In this document: positions 11,587-24,779 of the stretch, in pieces | How positions within the stretch are numbered: the first letter of the stretch is position 1 | Layout: each line of letters begins with the position of its first letter | NCBI GenBank assembly: GCA_011317545.1 | Contig: WUJK01000001.1 | Coordinates: 1,178,001 to 1,242,000, forward strand | DNA: 64,000 nucleotides | Reading direction: 5' to 3' | Source of the DNA: Coniella vitis | Lineage: Eukaryota > Ascomycota > Sordariomycetes > Diaporthales > Schizoparmaceae | Made by a program: the position numbers and the translations under genes | The notes under the pieces: model-generated | Told to the model about the DNA's origin: nothing | Databases searched by the model: none | The model's input: only the letters and a program-made list of their open reading frames with translations

Positions 11587-13437
11587 TTAATATACGTAGA
11601 CGAAATTAGGATTCTCCTTGTCCGTCATGTCCGTAAAAGCCGTCGCATTAAGCTCATCATCCTCATTCCAACCCTCGTCAGCATGATGCCGTCTCAGCGC
11701 CTCGCGCACCCTGCTCTTGTGTCGATTCTCTGCAATAAACGCAAAGCGGAAGACAAAAAACAGGACAAATTCAATGCAGTTCGCAACCAGAAGTGAGCCG
11801 ATTCCAAGATGGTAGGATGGCGCTTGGTCAGCTTTGTAGAAGAACGGGCCGGCGATGTTGCCAATACAAGCTCCAAACCAAATCATGCCGGACACTATCA
11901 TCTTCTTTGACTGCCCACCTGTATTGGAAGTAATCAGGGACAAGGCAATCACAAATGAGGCCTGGTAGGAACCAGTAAGGTAACTAGATTTGCAGGTCTT
12001 GTTAGGCACCCCGTCCTCTCGAGGGCTCCTGGAGGGTAATGGTGGATTGGGAACACTTACAAGCATATCAATCTGCCAACATATGCATCGGCCGGAGCCA
12101 ACAGGAAGCCAAGAGCACCGCAAATAGTAGGCAACATGAACACTGCACATACGAGTGTCCGACTATTTGGAGGCATGTATCGGTTTGCGAGAGCCCCCAA
12201 GCCGATCCAGAGGATCACAATGACACCTTGAGGAACACCCAGGAGTGCGGTGTGCAGCGTGTCGAATCCCAGGCCTTTGATAACCAGGGTCGAGAAGTTC
12301 GAAATGCCACCATTTGGAAGATTGGATACGAAGCCGAGGAGGGTGAACAACCAAGTCTTGTAGTCCAGATAGGCCTCCTTGATTTGCTTCCAGTTGATCT
12401 TGTTTTGCTCCACACCGGTTTGGTTTTTGCGCATGCGAGCAATCATGAGAAGCTTTTCCTCGTGTGTGAACCCTCGAAACGACAAGGGTGAATTCGGCAA
12501 CAACAAGCATAACACAACCGCCCAGGCTGCGCAGATTGCTCCTACAACCAGGAATTCATAACGCCAGGACTCCAATGCGCCTTTGATGTGACCGATCCCG
12601 TAACCTAGCAACAACAGCAAAGTGAGTTGACGTCCTACCCAACAACGCATCTCATTCAAACGGCTGGAGAAAGCCTCGCTAATGACTCACCAATCAAGCC
12701 GCCGCCAGCTACACCCACACCATTGAAGACATACCACGCGGAGATCCGAGAAGGTTGTTCGGCTCTTGTATAGTACATGGAAGTGATGAGCATGAAGGCT
12801 GGATCCGCAATAGCCTCAAAAGCGCCCGACAAGACTCTCAACACGGCGAGCACTGTGAAGCTTTTTGCGCTTGCTTGGCACATGAGGAAGACACCCCAAA
12901 GAAATATGTTGAGAGACAGATACCAGGCTGGGGGGCATCGCTGCATGATGAGGTTGGAGGGTATCGCCCAAACCAGCCATCCAAAATAGAAAATGCTTGA
13001 TAACCACGAGTACTCTGACCCGCTCAAATCAAGATCGTCTTTGATGCCAAAGATGGCGGCATACGAGAGGGTCGTCTTGTCCACATACTTATTTTGGTCA
13101 AAACAACACGTTAGGCGATATATTGCTAAAGTGATTTTCCCAACGAGGCGGCGTCAAGACTCACGTAGAAAAAGTAACAAACTCCAAGAAGTGGAATGAT
13201 CCTCATATCGATCTTGCGACGTAGTTTCCTCTCTTCTGCTTGGTCGATAGCGTCATCGTTTGGATACCGTTGCAGGGCTTCTTCATAGATAGCCGCATGT
13301 TGCTGATGGACGCCGACACTTTTGCTCTTGGCTTTGCTGCCGTCCTCGATATGCACCTCGACCCCCAGATCAGATTTGGTGTCCGGATGGCCGTCGCTAC
13401 CAGGATCCATCGTGGTCCTGACAATGGTCGATGACAT
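11587..13437 (-). CDS. MFS transporter, Dal5/anion:cation symporter family
   Basis: Plasma-membrane major facilitator of the fungal Dal5-like (allantoate/nicotinate/organic anion) family; substrate not deducible. Four exons, 13437-13165, 13087-12691, 12604-12061 and 11983-11587, encode 536 residues, a normal family length. All three introns are GT-AG, 77-86 nt. Spliced junctions produce the family hallmarks VDKTTLSYAA at the start of the transport fold, GGLIGYGIGHIKG, and YLTGSYQASFV in the C-terminal half. The cytosolic N-terminus (~80 residues) is charged and carries EERKLRRKID just before the first membrane helix, as usual in this family. The C-terminal tail is acidic (DEGWNEDDEL). An alternative start is Met10. 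Confidence 0.92.
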
Positions 13438-14489
13438 AGGTGGACACTGGAAAACGATCGATGTAACCGTATGAGCGCTGCAATGAGATTATTGGGTGGT
13501 GGTGTAAAAGCTAGTCCAAAGGTGGAAGGACAAGATGGGGGCGCGTCGTTTATATTTGGTGTCTTGTAACAGTTAGTTGTAGCAGACAATCGATCGAGAT
13601 AATATGAATATCCAGGCAGTGTTGGAAAGTCGTCCATACATGCCGACATCCTGCCGAGCTATGCATTACTCGCAGGACCTTGCTGACGGGGTTCTGCTGC
13701 TCGGTTTTTCCTCCAATAAACTCAAGCAGTTAAGGATGAGATCTACCAAGATGCTACTTGCACCTGGCCACCTTGTGGCCGTGTATTCACATTTCTTGGT
13801 GATGACAAGTCATGCTAGCGTCGAGAGTGGGTATCTAGAGCTCGTTTCCCTAAAGTATAATGCGGGGTTGGGGGTTTTCCCCATGGGGAGCACCACTCGG
13901 GGTAAGCATTGATCCGGGCGGGGGACCATTATGATAGCCGAGATCGGAAAGGTTGCTGTGACAAGCTCGCAAATATGTGTGATGATAGGCAGGGAATCTG
14001 ATCTTACGAATCTCTATACTCGACAATGGTCGTCTCTTGCGCTTGACCTAGCAGCTGAGCAGAGATATTGCGAATTGTCGTCGGAAAAATAGAATGAGCC
14101 AAAAGCCTTGAAATAATGTAAGCAGACTCGACTCTCTTGTTGACAACCGATAATTGGCTAAAACAAGCCCAGTCTAAGTTTTAGTCCTTAATTGCTTTGT
14201 CTCTTGCGATAAAACGTCCAGAACCACAAAACGCGTTATGGTAAGTACCTGCCTGACAATTTTACGCGCGTATATGTGAGAATTGAGGAATCGATAGCTG
14301 ACAAGTAGATATTGTTCTTCCGACTTCGTAAAAGATGAAAGACGAGGGTGTCATGTATAAATTTGCACTATCTGTCCTATATTAACTCGCCAACATAGAT
14401 GAGGTTGTTATATATATAAATTGAGTGGCATGAATCTAAGGAGTGGCCCTGCAATCCCCTATCCACTACTTCGAAGTCCTTATCTAAAC
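13438..14489. other. Intergenic between MFS gene and retroelement
   Basis: Upstream region of the MFS gene running to the target-site duplication CAGGA at 14490-14494. No gene is supported. Confidence 0.5.
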
Positions 14490-14494
14490 CAGGA

Positions 14495-14974
14495 TGTAAT
14501 GATCCTTGCCTGAATCCCTGATTCTGGAAGTACCTGTGAGTTGTATGTTAGCAGGATGGGGAAGTATTACCTTTAAGTCTTCGTACGTTGTCGAGCAATA
14601 TCAAGTGTTACAAGTGATTAAGAGGGATTACCCTATTATATAAAATAATACTTAGATTTATAACTAAAGACTATAAGGAAACTATCTAATAATAAGCCGT
14701 AAACTCCTATCCTTATATCCTTCTATTATTTCCTATCTATAGTAAGTATAGATCCTTGGATTACCGGGAGCGATAGGAGCGTTGGCTTATTTAGATTATT
14801 TGGATTATTATCGCTCTAATTATCTTAATTATTAAGGTAATCCAACCCTAACCCTAATTATACCGCTCTATATTCTTATATAAGAGATCCCTATCGGTCC
14901 GTTAAGGTTCCGATTTGCTAGTATATAGTTACGCTAGCCTATTCCTATAACCTGTATATTTATAGGTTATAATA
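14495..14974 (-). repeat. 3' LTR of the gypsy element (left end)
   Basis: 480 bp, same length as its partner at 21561. The outer end (TGTAATGATCC) is unmutated, while the inner end reads TTATAATA where the partner has TCATAACA. TG-to-TA and CA-to-TA changes are dense from about 14810 inward and sparse outside, so mutation fades toward the flank. Confidence 0.95.
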
Positions 14975-15699
14975 TTATCTCCCTTCTATTAGTCTTTATC
15001 CCTAAAGACCTATAATATTTCCGTAAGTAGTCCTGCCTAATATTCTTACTCCGGATTATACCTTCCTAATTCGTTATATCTGCGGGTATCTAGAAATCGC
15101 GTTCGAAGAAAACCGAGTAATATAACCGTCTTTATCTTTCTATCGAAACTTTTAGTTTTAAGATAATACCCTATTCTCTCTATACTTCTAAAGGGTGGTT
15201 ATGCCGTATAATGGATAGTATTTCGCGTTGTTCTGCGTACGTAAAACGAGGAAAATAATATAATAGGAATAGTATTCCTATAAATGCCTATAAGTTCTAG
15301 CTATAATAATTTTCCTTATTAGTATGCTAACTCTATATAGTTTCTCGTGTTTTATCGGAGGAGAAGAAGCTTCGTATATAGGAGGCTAATACGCGCGAGG
15401 AGCTTCGTAAGGCTTATCGTAAGGCGGGGGAGGCGCTTTCTCGCTTAGAGCGTCTTCGTATTTAGCGTAAGTCTTTAGTAAAGAGGAATACGAAGTTAGT
15501 AAATACGGGATTAGAGTTACTTAATACTTAGGAGGAGTAGGAAGCCGAATCTAGCGTAAATATAGCTATCTCTATAGAATCTAAAGCTATTACCGAATTA
15601 TAGGAGATTAGTAGTTTTAGGGTAATAGACTTTAGTGCCTTCCTAGAGTCTACGGATTTATCCGTATCTAATTTCTTCGGCTTAGGGTCTTCTGCTATT

Positions 15700-18600
15700 A
15701 GTAGTTCGTAACTCTAATTTTCGTATTCTTTAATTAGATTTTTATAGATATTCTTTAGGGGTTCCTAAGTGTTTTCTAAGTTATCGTATCCTTTCTATTT
15801 AATAAGGTATTGTTTTCCGCGTCCGCGTTTATATAAATTAAGGATTTGTTTAACTTTATACTATGCTTATTCTGGTTCGATAATGTCTGTATCGTACGAA
15901 AGTTCTGCGTCTGCTAGTGCTGGTTCTAGAAGTAAAATATAGAAGACTAGGTATAAACGTATATATAGGATTTCCAATTTATAGTTAATTAGTAAAATCT
16001 ATTATATAATTTTGTAAGATCCGAGTTTTTTATAGTCGAGTTTATCGTTAGGTCTAGTAATTTTAATATTTTTACGGTTAAGGTAGACTTTATCTCCCTT
16101 CTATAGGATTAATCCCTTAATCCTTCTCTAATTAGCGTATTTCGTTATTCGTTCTTTAATATCCTAAAGTATACGTCGAGTATCTTCGTATAATTGCTTA
16201 ATTCTTCTAGCGTATTAGTCTGCCGTTTCTGCGTTTCTACCTAGTAGTATTTCGTAGTATACCGTAGGGTTATATCCGTAGAGTAGGAAGAATAGTGATT
16301 TTCCTATACTTATCGTATCTACGCTGTTATAGGCGAATTATACCGTAGGTAAGAGTTCGACCCAATTATCTTATTCGTAGTTAACGTAGTATCGTAGATA
16401 TTATTCTATAATCTAGTTAGTATATTCTATTTATCCGTCTATTTAAGGATAAAATACCGTAGATATATATTATATCGTTCTAAGGTATTTAGTAAGAGAG
16501 ATCTAGAATTTTAATATAAATTTTCTATCTCTATCTAATATAATTTCCTAAGGTATTCCGTAGTTAGCGATAATAATACGGAGGAATATATATACGAGTT
16601 CTTCTGCGGTACTACTTTCTTTATATAGTAGGAAGTATATATACTTACTTAGTCTGCAAACTATTACTAAGATACTATCGTACTGCACCTAAGTTAAGGG
16701 TTCTCGTAAGAGGGGTAGCTTAGTAATAAAGTCTAGACTAATAGATAACTAAATAGTTATAGGTATTAGTAGAGGTTATAGTAGTCTATAAGGTTTATAT
16801 TATTCTATTTTATTCCGTTTATATATATTATAGTTGTTAACGATATCTATAACTCGTTTCTTAAGGTTTAGTAGGTTTTAATAACGTTAGATCCTTTTAT
16901 AGGTTACTCTAATTCCTTAGTATTTATATACTAGTACGCTATAGATACTTCTAATATAGTCGTTTTGCTCTAATATTATTATACTATCGAGGTTAGGTAT
17001 TTCTCCCTCGATATATAGGGTTACGTTAAGTTCTTTAGTAATAGATAGTATAGTAAGGTTGCCTTCCGAATCTTCCCTAAAGATTATCATAATATCCTGG
17101 TCTTTACTATTGCTATCCTTATAGTCTAACTGTCTACTAAAAGCGTCTGCTCGTTCGTTTTCTTTACCTTTACGGTAGATAATCTTAAAGTCGAATTCTA
17201 ATAGAAATTCGTACTATCTAACTTATCGTTTATTAAGCTGCTTTATTAAGGTGAATACCTAAAGATTCTTATAATCCGTATATATAAGAATTTGTTATTT
17301 TGCGCCGATAAGGTAGTATCGCTATTCCTTAAAGGCTTCTACTATTACTATAAGTTCTTAATCGGGCGTTCTATAGTTAAGTTCTAGTCCGTTTAATTTC
17401 TTACTAAAATTGCTAACTATCTATAGTCGTCCTTTATCGTCTCGTTATCCGAGTTATCCACCGAGTATATAATCTAATACATTTATCTCGATCTCGAAAA
17501 CTTTATCTTAGTCTGCTTCGACTAGGATTAGTTCTAATATAACTATATCCTTAATTATACTAAAGGCTTTCTATACCTATTTATTCTAGTTAAAGGTGGT
17601 ATCCTTTTTTATAAGTTCTATAAGTAATACTATAATACTACTATAGTTCTTAATAAATTATCGGTAGAAGTTAGTATAGCCTAAGAAGGCTTTAACGTCC
17701 TTAACGTTCTAAGGTATAGGCTAATCCCTAACTGCCTATACTTTATCTTTCTATATTCGTATATATCCTAGTATAATAGTATATCCGAGGTAGTTAACTT
17801 CTTAAGTATTCTAGTTGTATTTAGTAGGTTTTACTAAAATCTTATTATCTTAGAGGATTTATAGGATTATCGTAATATACTTCTAGTATTCCTCGAATAT
17901 CTTTAAGTAAATAAGGATATCGTCTAGGTAAGCGATTATAAAATAATCGAGGTATTCGCGTAAGATAAAGTTTATTATTTCCTGGAATAATATAGGGGCG
18001 TTAGTAAGTCCGAATAGTATAATAAGGTATTCGAAATATCTATAGCGTATTCTAAACGCTGTTTTCTATTCTTCCCCGGGTTTAATACGAATATACGTAT
18101 ATCCTTCTTTAAGGTCGAGGGCTATAAACTATTAGGCTCCTCTAAGTCTATCTCTAAGTTCTTTAAAGAGAGGTAAGGGGTACCGATTCTTAATTATAAT
18201 ATCGTTAAGTTGCCGATAGTTAACGTATAATCGTAGTTTACCGTTTTTCTTTAGTATAAATAGGATTAGGTATCCTACTAGTAAATAGGAGGGTCTAATA
18301 TAGCCTTTCTTAAGATTTTCGTCGATATATTCTCTAAGTGCTTTAAGTTTATCCTTATCTAATCCGTAGATAGGAAAGAACTTTAGTTATCCTCCTTCTT
18401 TAAGTAGGATCTTATAATTATAGGGGCTATACTCTAGTAGGCCGTTATCGAATTTTCCTTAAAATAGTTTTATAAACTTCCGATACTCTTCTAATATACC
18501 GGAGAGGTCTCTAAACGTATCTTCGTTTTATATAATTACTATTATAAGGAGATATCGTTATATATACTTAGTTCCTTCTTAAACTTATCGCGATAATATA

Positions 18601-20600
18601 TCCTACTATCTATAGAATCCTATTATATCGTATCCTAATCTACTATATCCCTTCTTTTATTAGGTATTAACTATCGCTAGATCCTTCTCTATAAGCTATC
18701 GAGGTTTATCGTATCCTAGGATAGCTATTATTTTAGCTCTTCTCGATTTAGAGGTATATATAAATTCGTTTAAGCCCTTATTACCTAGGTATCGCTTAAT
18801 AACTAAATCCGATCCTACGCCTTTAATTATAACCGCTTCTTAGGTAACCGCTTTATCCTATAAAATATAGCTATTAGTCTAATCGATTCGAGGATTTTCC
18901 TTTCTTAACTATAGTATACCTAAGATTAGCTTATATTATACGGTATCCGTAATATCGAAGTTTATTAGTATCGTGCGTCCGTAGATCGTAACTAGTAATT
19001 AATCAGATTCTATATCGATAATACCTTAGCCGTAAGCAACTTCTATACCTTCTATAGTACTAAGTTTATAGGGTTCTATCTTCTTCTTCTAAGGTATCCG
19101 TTCTCTATTAATAACGCTTAGGGATATAAAGTTTCCTTATACTCCGCTGTTTAGGAGTATTATATAGTATTTATTATTAATTCGTACTACGATTTTCAAA
19201 TATTCGTATATCGAGCTATCTATCGTATAAAGGGACTTTATTATAAGTCCTAATCGCTTATTATCCCTTATAGGCGATCCTTACCTTTTAGGTTCTGCTA
19301 TTCTTACTATACTTTAAAGGCTATTATCTATACTAGGTTCTTAGCTTATTATATTCCGTATTATATATATACTACGGCCTATTACTATAGGCGCGCTTGA
19401 TTTTCTTCTTCGGTATACGGAGTCTATACTCCGGGTTCGCTGTTCTTAATAATATAGTAGATTCGTACTTTATCTGCTATATATTCTGCATAGTTTACGC
19501 TCTTATAGAAGCTATAGTGCGTAGGTTCCGCGTATACGGGCTTTACGCGCTTTTCCCTTCGCTTCTATTCGCATATTCTATGCTAGTCGAGCGCTTTTTC
19601 TTGCGCGTAAGGTACGCACTAGGGTATTATATATTAGTACTATTTTACTTATCGTATAGTATATTCGTAGGGGGTGTTATATATAAGGCTAATGCTAGCG
19701 TAATTTCCCCTTATTCTAAGTACTTTATAATAGTCGCTATTATCGTCGTTATAGGCGATAATACTATACCCTATCTTACGTATAGGGAACTACTCGTTAG
19801 TTACCTTATATTTAAAGTATTATCTATAATTATATATAATATAGGTAAACTATATAATCTAGTAGTATTTTTCGTAGAGGTAATTAATTCGCGTATCTTC
19901 CTATATAAGGGGGGTTTTATCTTAATAAGATATTATTCGGAATAATTCTCTAAGTATAATACTATAGATAAGGTAGTATACGTCTCCTTTATCGATATCT
20001 TTATCCGTAGAGCTTTCTAATTCTAAGCTCGTTTCTTTACTAATAGTTTAGGCGCTAGTATCCTAACTAATATAGAGCGTTTCCTATTATTCTATGATTT
20101 CCGTAATATTACTCTGCGAGATATCCGTTTTATTAGATAGTTTATACCCTTTTATATTACGCTAATAGGGGTATTCCCTAATAAGCTAGGCTTACTACTC
20201 TATTACTAGTCTTTCGAATAAACCGTTATCTATAGAGAGGGGTATTCTCTAGGTAACTATAATTTATCGTTCCTTACGAGGTTTCTAAGGGAACTATCCT
20301 AAGCCTTACTTTATCGAGAGGTACGTTATATAATTATCCTTATAATAAAAGGTCTAGTTAAGGAGTCCGTAATCGGAGTCGTCCGATACTTACTCTAGAA
20401 GCTAGTTTTAGCTAGGAGTAGAGTCCGTAGTCTCGTATATTATAATATTAGCTTATCGTCCTTTAGGGACTTTCTTAAATTCTCTAGGTTTCTTAGGTTA
20501 TCGGTATTCTTATACGAAGTAGCCTATCTTACTATAGTTAAAGCATTCCTTACTTATAGGTTTATACTAAGCTATATCGAGCTCTATAGGTCCTATATAT
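15700..20600 (-). pseudogene. Degraded gag-pol of the gypsy element
   Basis: Remnants readable on the minus strand through many stops. At about 20521-20545 a CCHC knuckle survives as C-x2-Y-x4-Y, with later Cys and His codons turned to Tyr. At about 19120-19165 a retropepsin site reads LLNSG followed by GNFIS, with the catalytic Asp changed to Asn. At 17909-17936 the reverse-transcriptase core AYLDDILIY is intact. At about 17470-17525 an RNase H start (VEAD.D) is visible. At about 15760-15815 a chromodomain reads YLIK*KGY and NT*EP, where both stops stand in place of the tryptophans conserved in chromodomains (TGG to TAG). I could not place the integrase catalytic residues with confidence. 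Confidence 0.88.
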
Positions 20601-21560
20601 ATAATACCGCTAACTGCTATACCTTATTACTAGAAGCTACGGTTAGTTATCTATTAAATCCGCCGTCCTATATTAGCGTAATTCCTCTATATAGTATAGC
20701 TTCCTCCTTTCTTACTTTTCTCTATACGTTTTTCGTAGAGACGGTTATCGATACGGATAGCGTTATTACTAAATATTATAAAGTCTTTAGGCTAATCCTA
20801 CTTAGAGATTTCGTCCTTAACCTTATCCTTAAGTCCTCTATAATAGTATTCTATAAGGTTCTTATCTTCCTAAGGGAGGCGTATTAAGAGTTGCTTAAAG
20901 CGGACCGTATAGGCTAAAGCAGACTTATTCTACTTAAGTTCTATAAGTTATTATACTATAGTTTATTCTTTATTAGGATTACTAAATATTTCCTTAAGGA
21001 TACGTTCGAATCCTGCGAATAAATCGAATATATTCTTAGTAGTCGTCTTACGTTAATCGAGGTTGCCTAGGTATTTAATATAGTTACGAAGTAAGGGTTC
21101 GTACTAGATAAGCGCGTCTTTTTTAAGTTATATACCGGCTAGGATAACTTTATCGGGTTTAGTAGAGAATTAAGCTATATTATATAGGAAGTATACCTTA
21201 TAATAGGTAAGGAACCCTTAAAGCATCTTTTAGTTACCGTTATATATAGCAGGTTTATCTATCTTATAGCTATTACCGGTGTTTTAAATAATAGGCGCTA
21301 GGGGTATAGCGGCTATAGCTTAGTATTATTCGATTTGCTAAGCCTGCCGATAGATAATACGATTCTGCTGCTCCTAAGCTTATTAGAGTATAGCGAGTTA
21401 CTAAGTAAGCTCGATTAATTAGCGTATTATATCTTCCTAAGTTATAACCTAGCGACGTCCTTCGCCTAAGGTAAATAGGGTAGGAGTTTAAGGAGCTATT
21501 ACTATACTTAATATTGCCTAAGAGGTATATATAGACCGTCCTGAATAAGAGTTATGAAAA

Positions 21561-22040
21561 TATAATAATCCTTGCCTGAATCCCTGATTCTGGAAGTACC
21601 TATAAGTTATATATTAGCAGGATAGGGAAGTATTACCTTTAAGTCTTCGTACATTATCGAGCAATATCAAGTATCACAAGTAATTAAGAGGGATTACCCT
21701 ATTATATAAAATAATACTTAGATTTATAACTAAAGACTATAAGGAAACTATCTAATAGTAAGCCGTAAACTCCTATCCTTATATCCTTCTATTATTTCCT
21801 ATCTATAGTAAGTATAGATCCTTAGATTACCGGGAGCGATAGGAGCGTTAGCTTATTTAGATTATTTGGATTATTATCGCTCCAATTATCTTAGTTATTA
21901 AGGTAATCCAACCCTAACCCTGATTATGCCGCTCTATGTTCTTATATAAGAGATCCCTATCGGTCCGTTAAGGTTCCGATTTGCTGGTATATAGTTGCGC
22001 TGGCCTGTTCCTGTGACCTGCATGTTCATGGGTCATAACA
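21561..22040 (-). repeat. 5' LTR of the gypsy element (right end)
   Basis: 480 bp. Its inner end is RIP-mutated (TATAATAATCC against TGTAATGATCC in the left copy). Its outer end (CCTGTGACCTGCATGTTCATGG..CATAACA) is intact. The switch between mutated and spared sequence is near 21850. It ends 28 bp before the stop codon of the neighbouring rhodopsin-domain gene, so that gene's transcript probably terminates in or near this LTR. Confidence 0.95.
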
Positions 22041-22068
22041 CAGGACATATAGCCAATATGTATATAGC

Positions 22069-23445
22069 TCAATGATTGTCATTCAGGAAGCTTCTAGGTG
22101 TTGCTAGCTCCTTGCTGTATATCTCTGCGGAAGATCTTGGCATCATGCCATCTTCACTGCCCTCTTTTACTCCTCTCCGGTTATTGTTTTGATCTCTTGT
22201 AACCGTAATGTCGTGCGTGATTACGATCTGAGTCTTCATAGGATAGTCGTCATGGCCACTCTTCACTATGCGGTCATGCTCATCCCAGTTTACCGCGGTC
22301 TCCGCGTCGACGAGGGTGGCCAACCCGAAAGTGCCGAGTGCAAAGTGCGAGCCGTGGCTTTTGTGCCCTTTGAACTGGTTGAAGCTTCCAATCGTCTTGG
22401 GTAGCATGTCCCTCGACCCGTGTGACTGCGTTGGCTGTGTGTGCCCCAGACCGAATCGCTGGTTAAGCCACCTTACAAGAGGTTGGAGGGATGCCAAACT
22501 CCCAGCTGTGATAGCCAGCCCTTGCTCGACAGTACTCCAAACTGCAATATCCAAAGTCGCCCCTGTTCATTTCATCTTGTCAGCCATTATTTCCAGAAAC
22601 GCGGGAACAGATAATGGACGTACAGAGAAAGTCTGGATCCTCAAACCTGTTGATATATGCAAAACGAACGACCACGGCAAGACTAGCGACGCAGCCCATG
22701 CCGAGGATGGGTATCAGCGCAAACTTGGTTCGCCTGTGCATTTGCAGCCCGTGGATGATGTGGAGCGGCATAAGGGCGAAAGTGAAGTCGACTATGACGT
22801 TGATCGCACTGTAGAGGTAGGTGAGGGCCGCGATGATTTTGCTATCAATGCACGACCCGTCCTGGTTCTTGTCCCAAAAGTACGTGACCGGGTAGCACTG
22901 AAAGAGAGTGACGAAGAAGAAGACCATGCCTGTAAGCACTGAGAAGAGGATGAGGAGATAGAGTATGTGGTGGTGAATTTTGGCAACGGTGATGCGCAAA
23001 AGGAAAAGGCTGATGGAGATTTTAGACGATATCATCGTGACGCAATACCATATGTAGCATAGCCACCAATACTATGCCGAGTTAGCATCGAGATCCCGTT
23101 TCAAGAGCCAGTAGACGGAAATATATAGAGACCTTCTTCGCTTGTTGGATATTTTGCGCGGATAAGTCCACTTCGTGCCGACCTGTTCCGTAATGGATGC
23201 CTGTGATAGCACTGGCACAGAAAAGGACAAAGGAAACCTGATCTTTCTATTAACAGACGCAAAAGTCATAATCATGGCATTGTTACACGCACTGTTGCAA
23301 AGGCCATCAAGTAATCATCTCGTCCAAAGTCCTTGACGAGCCTTGTCCGGGTGACGATGCGCAACAACATGGAGAGAACTGCGATGGACAGTAGAGCCAC
23401 GCAAACTGCTAATAATTCGGGACCACGGTTCTCAACAACTGCCAT
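22069..23445 (-). CDS. Fungal rhodopsin-domain integral membrane protein
   Basis: Seven-helix membrane protein of the large fungal 'rhodopsin domain' (SAT4/PTH11-related) family; ligand unknown. Four exons, 23445-23293, 23237-23133, 23071-22624 and 22562-22069, encode 399 residues. Introns are 55-61 nt, all GT-AG. Family marks appear across junctions: KDFGRDDYLMAF after helix 1, GIHYGTGRHEVDL between helices 2 and 3, AKKYWWLCYIWYCV, FWDKNQDGSCID, ALMPLHIIHGLQM, and WATLDIAVWSTVEQGLAI near the last helix. The cytosolic C-terminal ~110 residues are hydrophilic and variable. The retrotransposon has inserted just after the stop codon, on the 3' side, leaving the reading frame intact. Confidence 0.88.
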
Positions 23446-24779
23446 GATGAGAGCATTGTTGGTGTTCGTGCAGGGTCGGAGGCATTTACAAAAGAGTGAG
23501 AGCCTGTCATGAAACTTGCAGTTTTTGCATTGATGGTAAAGGCGGGTTTATAGTATCTGCTGAGAAACCTCGAGCCCTACCCCTCGTACCTAGTAGCTAA
23601 TCATTGCATTGCTTTGACGTTTACCTGTTGTTTGGGAATATCTCCACACCTAAGTGGCATCAAACGCCCATCGTCCCCTTGCAGTAAGATTATCCATCGA
23701 AACGAGGAACCCTTGAACTAGCAATTTGGACTTTGCGGGCTACATAGCATGTGGTGCCGCGAATCAGATTGACTTTTGCCCCTCCAACAGTCAGTATTTA
23801 GACTAAATGCTCTAGTCGTACAGGTATACATTCTGTGAACACTTTGTACGTAGTGTCATGGTCGAGAATGGGACGAATTGGCTCATGCGTTATCCCAAAA
23901 GAGACAAGATCTCCCCTGTCAACCAGTATTTCGTTGGAACTACCCGGCGATCGTAATCCTACGAGAGGCAGGTCAAGGGGCTATCTCCAGCTCACGCAAC
24001 TGCTTCTACTTTAAGGGCTCAAGAAGTGGACTAGCCCATCGGGGAGAACTACCGTATGGGTACTAGTAACGAATGAGTGGAGAATTCATGTGCACAGCTG
24101 TGTGCCGAGCCTTTTGTGAGATTACCGAGCAAGCCCGTTCTACATACTGAATACGAGCAGATAGGCAATTGCCGTGCTTTCGAGTACGACTTCTCCCCTT
24201 TCTGGGGTCAGACTTTATACTACCCTACACGGGAATAATCTGGGTACTATGGGTAAGTGATAAAACAATTCAACAGTTTCTGTGCAAGCGGGACAAACCG
24301 AGTTCTTCGAGCTCCATCAACAAACCGAGGTTTACACGATTCGTTTGCCAGACACGCAAGACCCTGCCCTCTTGGTGTGATGCCACGCGTATTCGACACA
24401 GATAAGATAAAATACCAGCCTCGTCATCCCTAATTTTGTTGCTAACCAACAGCAAATAGGCCTAGATTGCGTGTCGTTGCGCAACGGCTCCTAAAAGTAC
24501 CACAAGGCGTTTCAAATGCCCTTTCGTTGTTAAAGGTACTAAGCTAGAGAGCGCTAGGGCAGCAGACCGGGGACAAGTACTCAATATATCATCCCAAGCA
24601 AATCTCATAAACGGATTTCAGGGGACATACAGCACCGTTAGTCACTCTTTGATAAATGACAATCCGCAATTTCTTTTCTGTTTTTCCCTGAACACATTTG
24701 CTGGCATGTTTTCTCAAACGAGCCGCTCCCAAAGTATCCGGCTTCACCCTTGGCTCACTCCTTTTGACTGGGACAAGGT
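23446..24779. other. Intergenic, nothing recognised
   Basis: Upstream region of the rhodopsin-domain gene and downstream region of the alpha/beta hydrolase, both on the minus strand. No gene, repeat or RNA is supported. Confidence 0.5.

Larger units (their letters stand above)
14495..22040 (-). mobile_element. Full-length RIP-mutated Ty3/gypsy chromovirus
   Basis: A 7546-bp LTR retrotransposon with paired 480-bp LTRs and a perfect 5-bp target duplication, CAGGA, at 14490-14494 and 22041-22045. Outer ends are TG..CA. Coding sense is the minus strand, shown by the order of degraded motifs from high to low coordinates: gag zinc knuckle, protease, reverse transcriptase, RNase H, then an integrase-linked chromodomain beside the far LTR. 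Order RT-RH before the integrase region, plus the chromodomain, places it with chromoviruses (Ty3/gypsy, Metaviridae). The interior is extremely AT- and TA-rich, with CpA/TpG converted to TpA and many TAG/TAA stops, the signature of RIP. It cannot encode functional proteins. A purine-rich stretch (minus strand, about 14975-14987) sits directly inside the left LTR where a polypurine tract is expected. Confidence 0.95.

Noticed and set aside
19397..19945. 182-residue plus-strand frame rich in Ile, Tyr, Phe and Val
   Set aside because: It is antisense to the dead gag-pol inside the RIP-mutated element. RIP makes TA-rich DNA whose frames yield such membrane-like composition by chance.
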